Program-made: the position numbers and the translations under genes
Notes under the pieces: model-generated
The model's input: the letters and a program-made list of their open reading frames with translations, nothing else
What the model was told of the DNA's origin: nothing
The model's database searches: none
Part shown: in pieces, positions 1-7,810 of the stretch
Layout: each line of letters starts with the position of its first letter
Numbering within the stretch: the stretch's first letter is position 1
Origin: Treponema sp.
GTDB taxonomy: Bacteria > Spirochaetota > Spirochaetia > Treponematales > Treponemataceae
Assembly (NCBI GenBank): GCA_018385395.1
Contig: JAHBAD010000154.1
Location: 1 to 39,964, forward strand
Direction: 5' to 3'
Length of the DNA: 39,964 nucleotides

Positions 1-744
1 GCAGAGTCTCTTGAGGAAGTGGAGTCACTTGAAGACGCAGAGGCTTTAGACGAAGTAGAAGAACTTGGTGATGATGAAGAACTTGAGGACTTAGGCGAAG
101 CCGAGGCTGTTGAACCTTTAGACAGCATGGAAGAACTTTCCGAGGTAGAGGAATTCGAAGACGCAGAGACTTTTGATGATTCCGAAGAAGTTACAGAACT
201 TGGCGAGGTAGAGCCACTTGAAGATGCAGAAGACCTTGGCGAAGCCGAGGCTGTTGAACCTTTAGATAGCGTGGAAGAACTTTCCGAGGTAGAGGAATTA
301 AATTTTGACGAAATTAAGGATCTGGAAGTTTCAACAGTTCATGATGAATTCTTCAACGACAATAATTCCGCCTTTTCTACAGAAGAAGAATTTGCAACAG
401 TCGAAAATTTATTCGCAGAAGAACTTCACTTTGGTGAAAGTTATATAAAAGACATTCATTTTTCTCAGGATTCAGAATTAGAAGCTTCAGTTTCCTTTGA
501 TCTTTCTGATCCGGAATTTGGTGATGATGAAGAATTGATTCCTGTAGAAGAAGACAAGAGGTTCTTCTCTATGGCAGAATTTGGCGCAAATAATAACAAT
601 GTTTCAGATTTAATTAGTGATGAAGATGCCGAAAATACAATTGTAGAAAAAAACGGCGTCTTTTCAATTTCCGAAAATCTTTCAATTCCGCGAAAAGCTC
701 TGGATAAAGATTTCAAAAAACTTGTAGACGCCGTTCTTAAATAA
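1..744 (+). CDS. Acidic repeat protein, 5' end outside window
   Basis: The reading frame is open from the first base of the window, so the true start lies upstream; a GTG at 19 is only an internal candidate. The visible 247 residues are extremely acidic. The first ~100 consist of degenerate Glu/Asp-Leu-Val repeats such as EELSEVEE and LGEAEAVEPL. A 62-bp stretch (94-155) recurs almost identically at 238-299. The C-terminal part is less repetitive and ends in a short basic segment (about 226-247, IPRKALDKDFKKLVDAVLK). No signal peptide or membrane segment is visible in this part. I do not recognise a family. It converges on the next gene with 24 bp between stop codons. The acidic repeats suggest a disordered binding or spacer region, which is inference. 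Confidence 0.75.
   Translation, partial: AESLEEVESLEDAEALDEVEELGDDEELEDLGEAEAVEPLDSMEELSEVEEFEDAETFDDSEEVTELGEVEPLEDAEDLGEAEAVEPLDSVEELSEVEELNFDEIKDLEVSTVHDEFFNDNNSAFSTEEEFATVENLFAEELHFGESYIKDIHFSQDSELEASVSFDLSDPEFGDDEELIPVEEDKRFFSMAEFGANNNNVSDLISDEDAENTIVEKNGVFSISENLSIPRKALDKDFKKLVDAVLK
94..299 (+). repeat. Duplicated 62-bp coding repeat in the acidic protein
   Basis: Bases 94-155 and 238-299 match with about two differences, spaced exactly 144 bp (48 codons), so the duplication is in frame. Each copy encodes GEAEAVEPLDS(M/V)EELSEVEE. Weaker copies of the EELxEVE theme lie between and upstream. The near-identity at DNA level, third positions included, implies a recent duplication. Confidence 0.8.
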
Positions 745-768
745 TAAAAAAATAATTCGATTTATTTT

Positions 769-2331
769 TTAGCTTGCTTCAGAAAGTGCAGACTGCATCA
801 GCTGTACAAACATGTAAATCTTCTTGTAAATTTCAACGCCGAATTTTAAAAGAGGCTTGTCACTGAAGTGTTCAAGTTCTTTCCAGTTCTGAATAAGAAC
901 ATGTTTTGGTTTCTGTTCATCTTCAATAACCTGCTTAAGGAGTTTTCCGATTGCAATAAGATCCTGTGTACTTGTGATAAGGAAGCCTTTTGCAGTGTCA
1001 TTTGCATCGTTTACAAGACGATTGATGATATTTTCGGCTCCAGGATCGTGTGCGATTTTTGGAAGCAGAGTTTTTATCTTCATACCGATAGCACCTTCTT
1101 CCGAAAGCGATTTGTCGAATTCAGTAATCTGATCAGAAATCTGAAGAAGTTCCTGATATCCGTTTGAAATTGGAGCGGAAAGAGTAGCATCCCATTGCCC
1201 GCGGATAACTACAATGTCGGTGTATTCGCGGACATCAGTTTTGACAAAGTTGATGATAAATTCTTTCAGGTAATTTACACCATCACAATATTCGAAAGTG
1301 TTCAGTTCTTTCTTTTCCAATGTGCCATTGAAAGCGTTTACGTAATGACTCAGCTGGTCGATTGTAGTCTTTCCAAAAATCTTCATACAGAAATCATTTT
1401 CTTTTGAAGCCTTCTGCTCACTTTCGATTTTTGAAATTGTGGTGTTTACTTCTTCATGGATTTTATCAATGTAAACATCAAGAATTGTTTCATTGTGTGT
1501 TGCCACTGTAGGCATGTAATCAGGTTTCTGAAGAATGAGACGTGCAATGTATTCAAATGCATGTGACGCCTGGATAGACTTCATTCGCTGAAGTATTTTT
1601 CGCCAGGTTCCGGCAGAAATAAGTTCTCCGCCTTTCATTTCTTTCAGCATTTCAAAGAAATCATCCCATGCAATCCCATCTGGAATTGAGTAAATGATTG
1701 TCATTAAATCTTGAAGTTCATCAACTACATATTCAGCATTGATTTTGTCAAAAACGGGAACTGATGAAAAATTTCCTTCCTGGAGTGAAGAAGAGAATTT
1801 TCTCAGCATAAAATAAAAATCGAAAGAAACAAAATCGTTGAAAGCCATATAAGCTCTGTAACAGTTTTCGATTTTTGTAGCGCGTTCTGAATCAAATTCG
1901 GCAATGAATGCATCCATATCCGATTCAATCTGTGCTTTGATTTTTGAAAGAGGAAGCTTGTGTGACATTTCCTGGATTTTTTGTTCATTAAGATGGTCAA
2001 GAAGGTTCAGCTGGTTTTCTGATAAAAAGTAATTTATGATTTTTGACTTAACTGCATTTTTGTTGGGTATTCCACGCAGAAAATTCTGGGCAGAAAAAAT
2101 AAGTTTATATACATCATAGAACAGCTTCGGAAAAGTAGGCATCATTTCGCCGGTCTGAACTTTATAGAATGAATGAAACTTTGTTTTTGATAAATCTTTG
2201 GCTATTGCCTTAAGTTTGCGTCTTTTTTCGGCTTCAGGAGAATGGGAATTGAAAAGGACATCCAGAATATTCTGGAGAAAGCTGCTGCTTTTCTTGGCAC
2301 CTGCACCTGACTCTTTTTTATCTAAATCCAT
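769..2331 (-). CDS. Conserved hypothetical protein, 520 aa
   Basis: A long mostly helical protein without signal peptide or obvious membrane span. The N-terminus is polar (MDLDKKESGAGAKKSSSF) and is followed by a hydrophobic-amphipathic stretch (about 19-33, LQNILDVLFNSHSPEAE). From memory it resembles a spirochaete-restricted family of unknown function (possibly DUF5312), but I cannot verify that. No catalytic motif is evident. It is transcribed divergently from the histidine fusion gene with 86 bp between the two starts. The ATG at 2331 has no Shine-Dalgarno sequence and lies only 9 nt from a TATAAT box, so the mRNA probably has almost no leader. It ends 24 bp from the convergent acidic-repeat gene. 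Function unknown. Confidence 0.85.
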   Translation of the reverse strand: MDLDKKESGAGAKKSSSFLQNILDVLFNSHSPEAEKRRKLKAIAKDLSKTKFHSFYKVQTGEMMPTFPKLFYDVYKLIFSAQNFLRGIPNKNAVKSKIINYFLSENQLNLLDHLNEQKIQEMSHKLPLSKIKAQIESDMDAFIAEFDSERATKIENCYRAYMAFNDFVSFDFYFMLRKFSSSLQEGNFSSVPVFDKINAEYVVDELQDLMTIIYSIPDGIAWDDFFEMLKEMKGGELISAGTWRKILQRMKSIQASHAFEYIARLILQKPDYMPTVATHNETILDVYIDKIHEEVNTTISKIESEQKASKENDFCMKIFGKTTIDQLSHYVNAFNGTLEKKELNTFEYCDGVNYLKEFIINFVKTDVREYTDIVVIRGQWDATLSAPISNGYQELLQISDQITEFDKSLSEEGAIGMKIKTLLPKIAHDPGAENIINRLVNDANDTAKGFLITSTQDLIAIGKLLKQVIEDEQKPKHVLIQNWKELEHFSDKPLLKFGVEIYKKIYMFVQLMQSALSEAS

Positions 2332-2340
2332 ATAATATCA

Positions 2341-2368
2341 ATTATATCAAAAATCCTTATATAGTAAA
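2341..2368 (-). promoter_or_regulatory. Sigma-70 promoter of the 520-aa gene
   Basis: On the minus strand, -35 TTTACT (2363-2368), a 16-bp spacer and a perfect -10 TATAAT (2341-2346). The -10 ends 9 nt before the ATG, giving a predicted leader of about 0-3 nt. Confidence 0.6.
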
Positions 2369-2380
2369 GATTTGCTTTAT

Positions 2381-2409
2381 TTGAAACTATAGCCTGTTTC
2401 TGATAAAAT
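2381..2409 (+). promoter_or_regulatory. Sigma-70 promoter of hisA-hisIE
   Basis: -35 TTGAAA (2381-2386), a 17-bp spacer and -10 TAAAAT (2404-2409). The -10 ends 8 nt before the ATG at 2418 and no SD sequence lies between, so transcription should begin at or within a base or two of the start codon. Confidence 0.65.
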
Positions 2410-2417
2410 GAAACATT

Positions 2418-3710
2418 ATGGTAATTGCTTCAATTGATTTGAAAAACGGACATGTCGTTCAGCTTAAAAACGGCAAAGAACTGGTACTTCAGCGTGATGA
2501 CGCTGACAATCTTATTTCAGAATTCAATAAATACGGTGAAGTTGCTGTAATCGATCTTGACGCAGCACTTGGAAACCTTGATGAAAAAGGTAACACTGTT
2601 AATACTCCGCTTTTAAAATCACTTCTCCATCATGGAAATGTTCGTACAGGAGGCGGCATTAAAACCGTAAAACGTGCAAAGGAACTTATTTCCCTGGGAG
2701 CTGAAAAAGTTATCATCGGTTCCATGGCATGGAAAACAAATCCAAAGCCTGGTGAATCAGTAATGAACGAAGAATTTCTTGATGAACTGGTTTCTGCCAT
2801 TGGTAAAGACCGTGTAATCATCAGTGTTGATGCCATCAACGGAAAAATTGCCGTAAAAGGATGGACTGAAAGTCTTGAAATTCCGCTGGTAGAAGGTGCA
2901 AAGCAGGCAGAAAAATACTGTTCTGAAATGCTTTTCACTTGTGTAGAAAAAGAAGGCTGCATGCAGGGAACAAATATGGATTATGTAAAAGCCCTTCGTG
3001 AAGCCGTAAGTTGCCGCGTTGTTGCAGCAGGCGGAATTTCAAGCGTAGAAGAAATTTCAGAACTTGAAAAAATCTACTGTGACGTTCAGCTTGGAATGGC
3101 ACTCTACACAGGAAAGGTGAGCCTTAAAGATTCATTTATTGCCTGTCTGGACTTTAACAAAGTGCCTCTTATTCCTGTAATTGCTCAGAGCGTAAACGGC
3201 CAGGTTCTTATGGAAGGCTACGCAAATGCAGAAGCTTTTGCAAAAACTTTTGAAACAGGAAAACTGACTTTCTACAGCCGCTCACATAAGAAGCTTTGGA
3301 CAAAAGGTGAAACAAGCGGAAACTTCCTGGAAGTTGTGAAACTCCGTGCTGACTGCGACCGCGATACAGTTCTTGCAACTGTAAAACCAAAGGGACCTGC
3401 ATGCCATACTGGAAGCTTTACATGTTTTGGAAGCGATCCAATGGAAGCTTCAAGCATGGGACGCCTTTACGACATCATTGCTGACCGCTTTGCAAACCCA
3501 AAACCTGGCAGCTACACAGCAACTCTTAACGACAAGCGTGTCCGCGAAAAAGTTGAAGAAGAAGCTGAAGAGCTCTGTGAAGCAGAAGGAAAAGATGAAG
3601 TAATCTGGGAAGCCGCAGACCTTATGTATTTTGTAAACGTTCTTTTATATAAAGAAGGCGTAACCTGGAAAGACGTTTATGATGAACTGGACAAGAGACA
3701 TAAAAAATAA
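2418..3710 (+). CDS. HisA-HisI-HisE fusion, histidine biosynthesis
   Basis: This single 430-aa chain covers steps 2-4 of histidine synthesis. Residues 1-~246 are a HisA-type (betaalpha)8 barrel: IDLKNG with Asp7, VDAINGK with Asp138 (the expected catalytic pair), RTGGG at 76-80 and AAGGISS at 203-209 as phosphate-binding loops. Residues ~247-337 are HisI, phosphoribosyl-AMP cyclohydrolase: FYSRSHKKLWTKGETSG (285-301), the DCDRD metal site (312-316) and GPACHTG with Cys329/His330 plus Cys336. Residues ~340-430 are HisE, phosphoribosyl-ATP pyrophosphohydrolase: REKVEEEAEEL (376-386) and EVIWEAADLMYF (394-405). HisIE fusions are common; HisA joined in front is unusual. The product should be cytoplasmic. 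hisD follows 125 bp downstream. The ATG has no SD and sits just after the promoter. Confidence 0.93.
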   Translation: MVIASIDLKNGHVVQLKNGKELVLQRDDADNLISEFNKYGEVAVIDLDAALGNLDEKGNTVNTPLLKSLLHHGNVRTGGGIKTVKRAKELISLGAEKVIIGSMAWKTNPKPGESVMNEEFLDELVSAIGKDRVIISVDAINGKIAVKGWTESLEIPLVEGAKQAEKYCSEMLFTCVEKEGCMQGTNMDYVKALREAVSCRVVAAGGISSVEEISELEKIYCDVQLGMALYTGKVSLKDSFIACLDFNKVPLIPVIAQSVNGQVLMEGYANAEAFAKTFETGKLTFYSRSHKKLWTKGETSGNFLEVVKLRADCDRDTVLATVKPKGPACHTGSFTCFGSDPMEASSMGRLYDIIADRFANPKPGSYTATLNDKRVREKVEEEAEELCEAEGKDEVIWEAADLMYFVNVLLYKEGVTWKDVYDELDKRHKK

Positions 3711-3786
3711 TTCAGAATGCACAATTCACAATGCATAATATTTGCAAAAAAATAATTTATTGTGAATTATGAATTGTGAATTAAAA
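3711..3786. repeat. Intergenic imperfect inverted repeat of the AATTCAC family
   Basis: Between hisA-IE and hisD the left arm contains ACAATTCACAATGCATAAT and the right arm TTATTGTGAATTATGAATTG, which can pair into a long imperfect hairpin around a loop near 3746. A run of A follows. The same 7-bp motif recurs inside the pseudouridine synthase gene near 10300, 10490 and 10650. It could act as a weak attenuator between the two genes, or be a passive repeat; this is inference. Confidence 0.6.
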
Positions 3787-3835
3787 AAAATCTGTATATT
3801 TCCTAAAAACAGAAAATATCGAGGTATATAAAAAT

Positions 3836-5200
3836 ATGATAAAAATACAAAACTACACAGAAGTCGAAGCAGATTTTTTTAAAGGTCGTGCTTTCGGCGA
3901 TTCAAACGAAGTAGTTAAGTCTGTACTTGAAGAAGTGCAGAAAAAAGGAGACGCAGCTCTTCGCGTTTATGGAACAAAATTTGATGTTTCCGCTCCTGCA
4001 ACTTTTGAAATCCCCCAGGAAGAACTGAAGGCTGCAGCAGAAAAACTGCATGCAAAAAATCCTGATGTTTATAACGCCATTATGTATTCACATGATATGG
4101 CTCTGCGTTTTGCAAAAGAACAGAGAAAATCTTTTAAAGATTTTGAAATTGAACTGGAACCTGGTGTATTTACAGGTCAGAAGACAATTCCTGTTGAAAA
4201 GGCGGGATGTTATGTTCCGGCCGGTCGTTTCCCTCTGGTTTCAACTGTAGTTATGGCAGTTACACCTGCAAAGGCAGCAGGCGTTGATGAAATCATTATG
4301 TGTACACCTCCGCGAGTTCACCCAGATGACAGAATGGAAGCAGACAAGCGCGGAACAGGTGCTCCAGGAAAAGCTTTCATTGGCGGAAAACCTTATGCAG
4401 ACGAAGGTATTATGGCTGCCGCATATATTTGCGGAGTTGATCATGTGTATGCTGCAGGCGGCAGCCAGGCAATTGGTGCCATGGCTTATGGAACAGAAAC
4501 AATTCCTAAAGTTGATGTAATCGTAGGTCCTGGAAACAAGTTCGTTGCATCTGCAAAAAAAGAAGTTTACGGAACTGTCGGAATCGATATGATTGCAGGT
4601 CCTACTGAAGTTCTTATTATTGCTGATGAATCTGCAAATCCGGCCTGGGTTGCAGCAGATATGCTTGCTCAGGCAGAACACGATGTTGTTGCCCAGCCTG
4701 TTCTTGTTACTCCAAGTGAAAAACTTGCAAATAAAGTTTCTGCAGAAATTGAAAAGCAGCTTGAAACTTTGACAACAAAAGAAACTGCCCGTCAGAGCGT
4801 AGACAATTACGGAAAAATCATCATAGTAGATAATCTGGATCAGGCAGTTGAATGTGCAAACAGAAAGGCACCAGAACACCTGGAACTTGCAATGGAAGAA
4901 GGTAAAGTGCGCGACAAGATTGCAAAAGCGGTCCGCAATTATGGTTCACTTTTTATCGGTCACAGTTCAGCAGAAGTATTCGGAGATTATTCAGCCGGTC
5001 TGAATCATACTCTTCCTACAAGCGGAAGTGCACGTTTCACTGGCGGACTTTCTGTTCGTATGTTCCTTAAGACTGTTACAACTCTCCGCACAATTGACGG
5101 AAGTTCAGGAATGACAAAAAGCGCCGTTGCTGCAGGTTATCTTGGCGATGCCGAAGGCCTTGCCGGACATGCCGCCGCAGCACGTATCCGAATTAAATAA
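3836..5200 (+). CDS. hisD: Histidinol dehydrogenase
   Basis: NAD-dependent oxidation of L-histidinol to L-histidine in the last two steps of the pathway. The 454-aa length is normal to slightly long for the family. Hallmarks are PVEKAGCYVPAGRFPLVST, the nucleotide-binding region VDVIVGPGNKFVASAKKEVYG, the catalytic/zinc site region AGPTEVLIIAD and AQAEHDVVAQ, then APEHLEL and GLNHTLPTSGSARF near the C-terminus, which carry the conserved His residues. A family-variable insertion (VHPDDRMEADKRGTGAPGK) lies around residues 162-180. A GAGG Shine-Dalgarno lies about 11 nt before the ATG at 3836. It follows the HisA-I-E fusion and leads into def with a 17-bp gap. Confidence 0.96.
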   Translation: MIKIQNYTEVEADFFKGRAFGDSNEVVKSVLEEVQKKGDAALRVYGTKFDVSAPATFEIPQEELKAAAEKLHAKNPDVYNAIMYSHDMALRFAKEQRKSFKDFEIELEPGVFTGQKTIPVEKAGCYVPAGRFPLVSTVVMAVTPAKAAGVDEIIMCTPPRVHPDDRMEADKRGTGAPGKAFIGGKPYADEGIMAAAYICGVDHVYAAGGSQAIGAMAYGTETIPKVDVIVGPGNKFVASAKKEVYGTVGIDMIAGPTEVLIIADESANPAWVAADMLAQAEHDVVAQPVLVTPSEKLANKVSAEIEKQLETLTTKETARQSVDNYGKIIIVDNLDQAVECANRKAPEHLELAMEEGKVRDKIAKAVRNYGSLFIGHSSAEVFGDYSAGLNHTLPTSGSARFTGGLSVRMFLKTVTTLRTIDGSSGMTKSAVAAGYLGDAEGLAGHAAAARIRIK

Positions 5201-5217
5201 ATTATTGGAGATTCAGA

Positions 5218-5781
5218 ATGATTTTACCTATTGTTAAACTTGGCGAAGATATTTTAAGACAGAAAGCTCAGCCTGTTCCTGAAGTTACAGACGAAATCAG
5301 AAAACTTTGCGAAGACATGTTTGAAACAATGGATGCTGCTGACGGTGTAGGGCTTGCCGCTCCACAGATCGGGCTTCCGCTCCGCATGTTTGTTTTAACG
5401 GCAGATGATAAAGTCCGCCGTGTTTTTATTAATCCTCAGATTATCGCTACTTCTGAAGAACTTGGGGATTATGATGAAGGTTGTTTAAGTCTTCCAAAAA
5501 TTTATGAAACAATCAGACGTCCTGTTCGTGTAACCTGTCAGGCTCTGAATGAAAACGGTAAACCATTTACTGTTGAAGCAGATGGTCTTCTTGCCCGCAT
5601 TATTCAGCATGAATATGATCACCTGGAAGGAGTTGTTTTTATTGACCGCGGTGATCCTGACTTTGCCAAGAAAACTGAAGAACAGATGAAAAAACGTGCA
5701 GAACGTGCAGCACAGAAAGCTGCAGAAAAAGAACGCAAGGCTGCAAAAATTGCGGCTAAACTTGCTGCAAAAGGAAAATAA
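5218..5781 (+). CDS. def: Peptide deformylase
   Basis: A metalloenzyme that removes the N-formyl group from nascent proteins. The three family motifs are present and in order: GVGLAAPQIG, EGCLSLP with the metal-binding Cys, and QHEYDHLEG (HExxH metal/catalytic site). The catalytic core ends near residue 160; the remaining ~27 residues form a highly charged Lys/Ala-rich helix tail (KRAERAAQKAAEKERKAAK) that resembles the ribosome-binding C-terminal helix known for some deformylases, an inference here. The SD is TTGGAG, about 8 nt from the ATG. The stop codon overlaps the fmt start (TAATG), the usual def-fmt pairing. Confidence 0.97.
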   Translation: MILPIVKLGEDILRQKAQPVPEVTDEIRKLCEDMFETMDAADGVGLAAPQIGLPLRMFVLTADDKVRRVFINPQIIATSEELGDYDEGCLSLPKIYETIRRPVRVTCQALNENGKPFTVEADGLLARIIQHEYDHLEGVVFIDRGDPDFAKKTEEQMKKRAERAAQKAAEKERKAAKIAAKLAAKGK

Positions 5782-6731
5782 TGAAGATTTTATATGCAGG
5801 CAGTCCTGAAGCTGCCGCTAAAACATTAAAGATTCTCCTTGAAAACCAGGTTCAGTGCGGCTTTGAAGTTGGAGGCGTTCTTACCAATCCTCCTGCAACA
5901 CAGGGACGTCACAAGGATCTGATTCCAACCCCTGTTGAAGTTGTTGCAAGAGAAAACAATATTCCGGTTTTCACTCCGGAACACCTGGACGGTGCCTGCC
6001 GTGAAGCAGTGGAACCTTTAGGATGTGATCTTCTTGTAAGCTTTGCATACGGTCACATTTTCGGACCGAAATTTCTTGCCATGTTCAAAATGGGCGGAAT
6101 AAATCTGCATCCGTCACTTTTACCAAAATATCGTGGCTGTACACCCATTCCGGCAGCAATTCTGAACCGTGATGAAAAAACTGCAGTTACTGTTCAGAGC
6201 CTTGCTCTTAAAATGGATGAAGGAAATATTCTTTCCCAGAAAATTCTTTCTCTTGATGGAACTGAAACAAGCGGGAATCTTCTTATGAAAGCTGCAGAAA
6301 TCGGGGCAGAACTTATTTCGGGGCTTTTGAAAGAAGCTTCAAAAAATGGAAGTCTTCCGGAAGGAAAGCCTCAGGAAGGTGTCGCATCTTATACAGGAAT
6401 TATTACAAAATCTGACGGTCAGATTGACTGGAATAAATCAGCTCTGGAAATTGATGCCAGGCTCAGAGCCTACACACCGGATCCTGGAATCTGGTGCATG
6501 GACGGAAATGAAAGCCTTAAGATAATTGAAGCCGTTGCAAAAGAAGATGATGAACATTCAGCCTTGCTTCCGGCCGGCAAAGTAATAAGATTTTCAAAAC
6601 CTGAAGGTATTTTTATTAAATGTGGTAAAGGTCAGCTTTGTGTTACTGTTTTACAGAAGCAGGGCAAGAAAGCTATGGGATATAAAGATTTTATGAATGG
6701 CAGCCGGGACTTTATAGGCAAGCAGTTATAA
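5781..6731 (+). CDS. fmt: Methionyl-tRNA formyltransferase
   Basis: Formylates the amino group of Met-tRNAfMet using 10-formyl-tetrahydrofolate, the step opposite to the deformylase encoded just upstream. The 316-aa length is typical. The N-terminal formyltransferase domain carries the signature NLHPSLLPKYRGCTPIPAAI with the catalytic Asn-His pair, and SFAYGHIFGPKFL before it. The C-terminal tRNA-binding domain begins near GIITKSDGQIDWNKSALEID and contains the conserved RAYTPDPGIW. The ATG overlaps the def stop by one base, implying translational coupling. A 29-bp gap with its own SD separates it from the PASTA gene. Confidence 0.96.
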   Translation: MKILYAGSPEAAAKTLKILLENQVQCGFEVGGVLTNPPATQGRHKDLIPTPVEVVARENNIPVFTPEHLDGACREAVEPLGCDLLVSFAYGHIFGPKFLAMFKMGGINLHPSLLPKYRGCTPIPAAILNRDEKTAVTVQSLALKMDEGNILSQKILSLDGTETSGNLLMKAAEIGAELISGLLKEASKNGSLPEGKPQEGVASYTGIITKSDGQIDWNKSALEIDARLRAYTPDPGIWCMDGNESLKIIEAVAKEDDEHSALLPAGKVIRFSKPEGIFIKCGKGQLCVTVLQKQGKKAMGYKDFMNGSRDFIGKQL

Positions 6732-6760
6732 TTAATCTGGAATTAATAAAGAGGAAATAT

Positions 6761-7810
6761 ATGTCTGACGAAAAGAAAAAGTTTACAATCCGTTTCGCTA
6801 GTTTTAAAGGAATGTATGACAGAATTCATGACAATCTGGGGCTCATGCTTGGAACCCTTTTTGTTACAGTTTGTGTTGTAGCACTTCTTGCACTTGTTGT
6901 TTTTGCAGCAGTTGTGAAAGGTCCTGAAAAAGTAATGGTTCCGGATGTTATTGGAAAAACTCTTGAAAACGGACTTCTTGAAATGCAGGTAAAGGAACTT
7001 TATCCAAAAATCAGTCTCCGTTATTCTGAAACACCAGGAGATGAAGGGAGAATTCTTGACCAGTCACCAAAAGCCGGTGCAATTGTGAAAGGGTATAGCC
7101 GCGTTTCTCTGGTTGTAAGCCGAGGCGTGGTTGTAGATCGTGTTGGAAATTATGTTGGACAGAAACTGGATGAAATGAGACTGAATCTTCAGACTCTCTT
7201 TGCCGGTTCAACACGTCCTCTTATTCTTGTTGGGGATATCGTTTATAAACCTGATACATCGGATGCAGGAACAATTCTTGAACAGGATCCACCAGAGGGG
7301 ACAAATATTACAGATCCAGTTTCTGTAAATCTGGTAGTAAGTCGTGGTCCTCAATACGAAAATACAAGACCGCCTGTTCTTGTTGGACACAGTATCAACG
7401 ATATGCTTCAGACAATTACAAGAAGCAAATTGATTTTCGACTTTACTTCGCACAAAGCTGTTGACGGAGAAATACCTGGAACTGTTGTTTCTCAATCAAT
7501 TGAAGGTCTTGAGGAAGGTGCAGAAATTCCGGAATTCGTTCCAAACTATACTCACATTAATGTTGATATGGCTATGCCTGAATCAAATACAGATGGAAAC
7601 GTATATGGAATATTCTCTCAGAATTTGAACCTTTATCCATATGCTGTTTCAATGAGATTTGACGCAGTGCCTGAAGAAGGTGATGCATACACAATCATCA
7701 GCTTTAATCATACTGGGGGATCTGTAACTATTCCTTACATTGTTCCTTCGGGAACAACACTGGTTCTTTACGCTGGCGACAAAGTTGCGGGAAGGGAGAC
7801 TGTTCGTTAA
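6761..7810 (+). CDS. Membrane-anchored PASTA-domain protein
   Basis: 349 aa with a short basic cytoplasmic N-terminus, one strong transmembrane segment at about residues 28-52 (LGTLFVTVCVVALLALVVFA), and three PASTA-like repeats outside the membrane at roughly 57-122, 126-196 and 202-272. The repeats show the PDVIGKTLENG / ILDQSPKAGAIVKGYSRVSLVVSRG pattern. The last ~75 residues are a separate beta-rich region. PASTA domains bind peptidoglycan fragments or beta-lactams in kinases and penicillin-binding proteins, but there is no kinase or transpeptidase domain here. The SD is AGAGGAAAT upstream of the ATG. The stop abuts the next ATG directly. A role in envelope sensing is inference. Confidence 0.88.
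   Translation: MSDEKKKFTIRFASFKGMYDRIHDNLGLMLGTLFVTVCVVALLALVVFAAVVKGPEKVMVPDVIGKTLENGLLEMQVKELYPKISLRYSETPGDEGRILDQSPKAGAIVKGYSRVSLVVSRGVVVDRVGNYVGQKLDEMRLNLQTLFAGSTRPLILVGDIVYKPDTSDAGTILEQDPPEGTNITDPVSVNLVVSRGPQYENTRPPVLVGHSINDMLQTITRSKLIFDFTSHKAVDGEIPGTVVSQSIEGLEEGAEIPEFVPNYTHINVDMAMPESNTDGNVYGIFSQNLNLYPYAVSMRFDAVPEEGDAYTIISFNHTGGSVTIPYIVPSGTTLVLYAGDKVAGRETVR

Noticed and set aside
4241-4879. A 212-codon minus-strand frame opposite hisD
   Set aside because: Cys/Asn/Ser-rich composition typical of the reverse strand of a biased gene; hisD is certain on the other strand.
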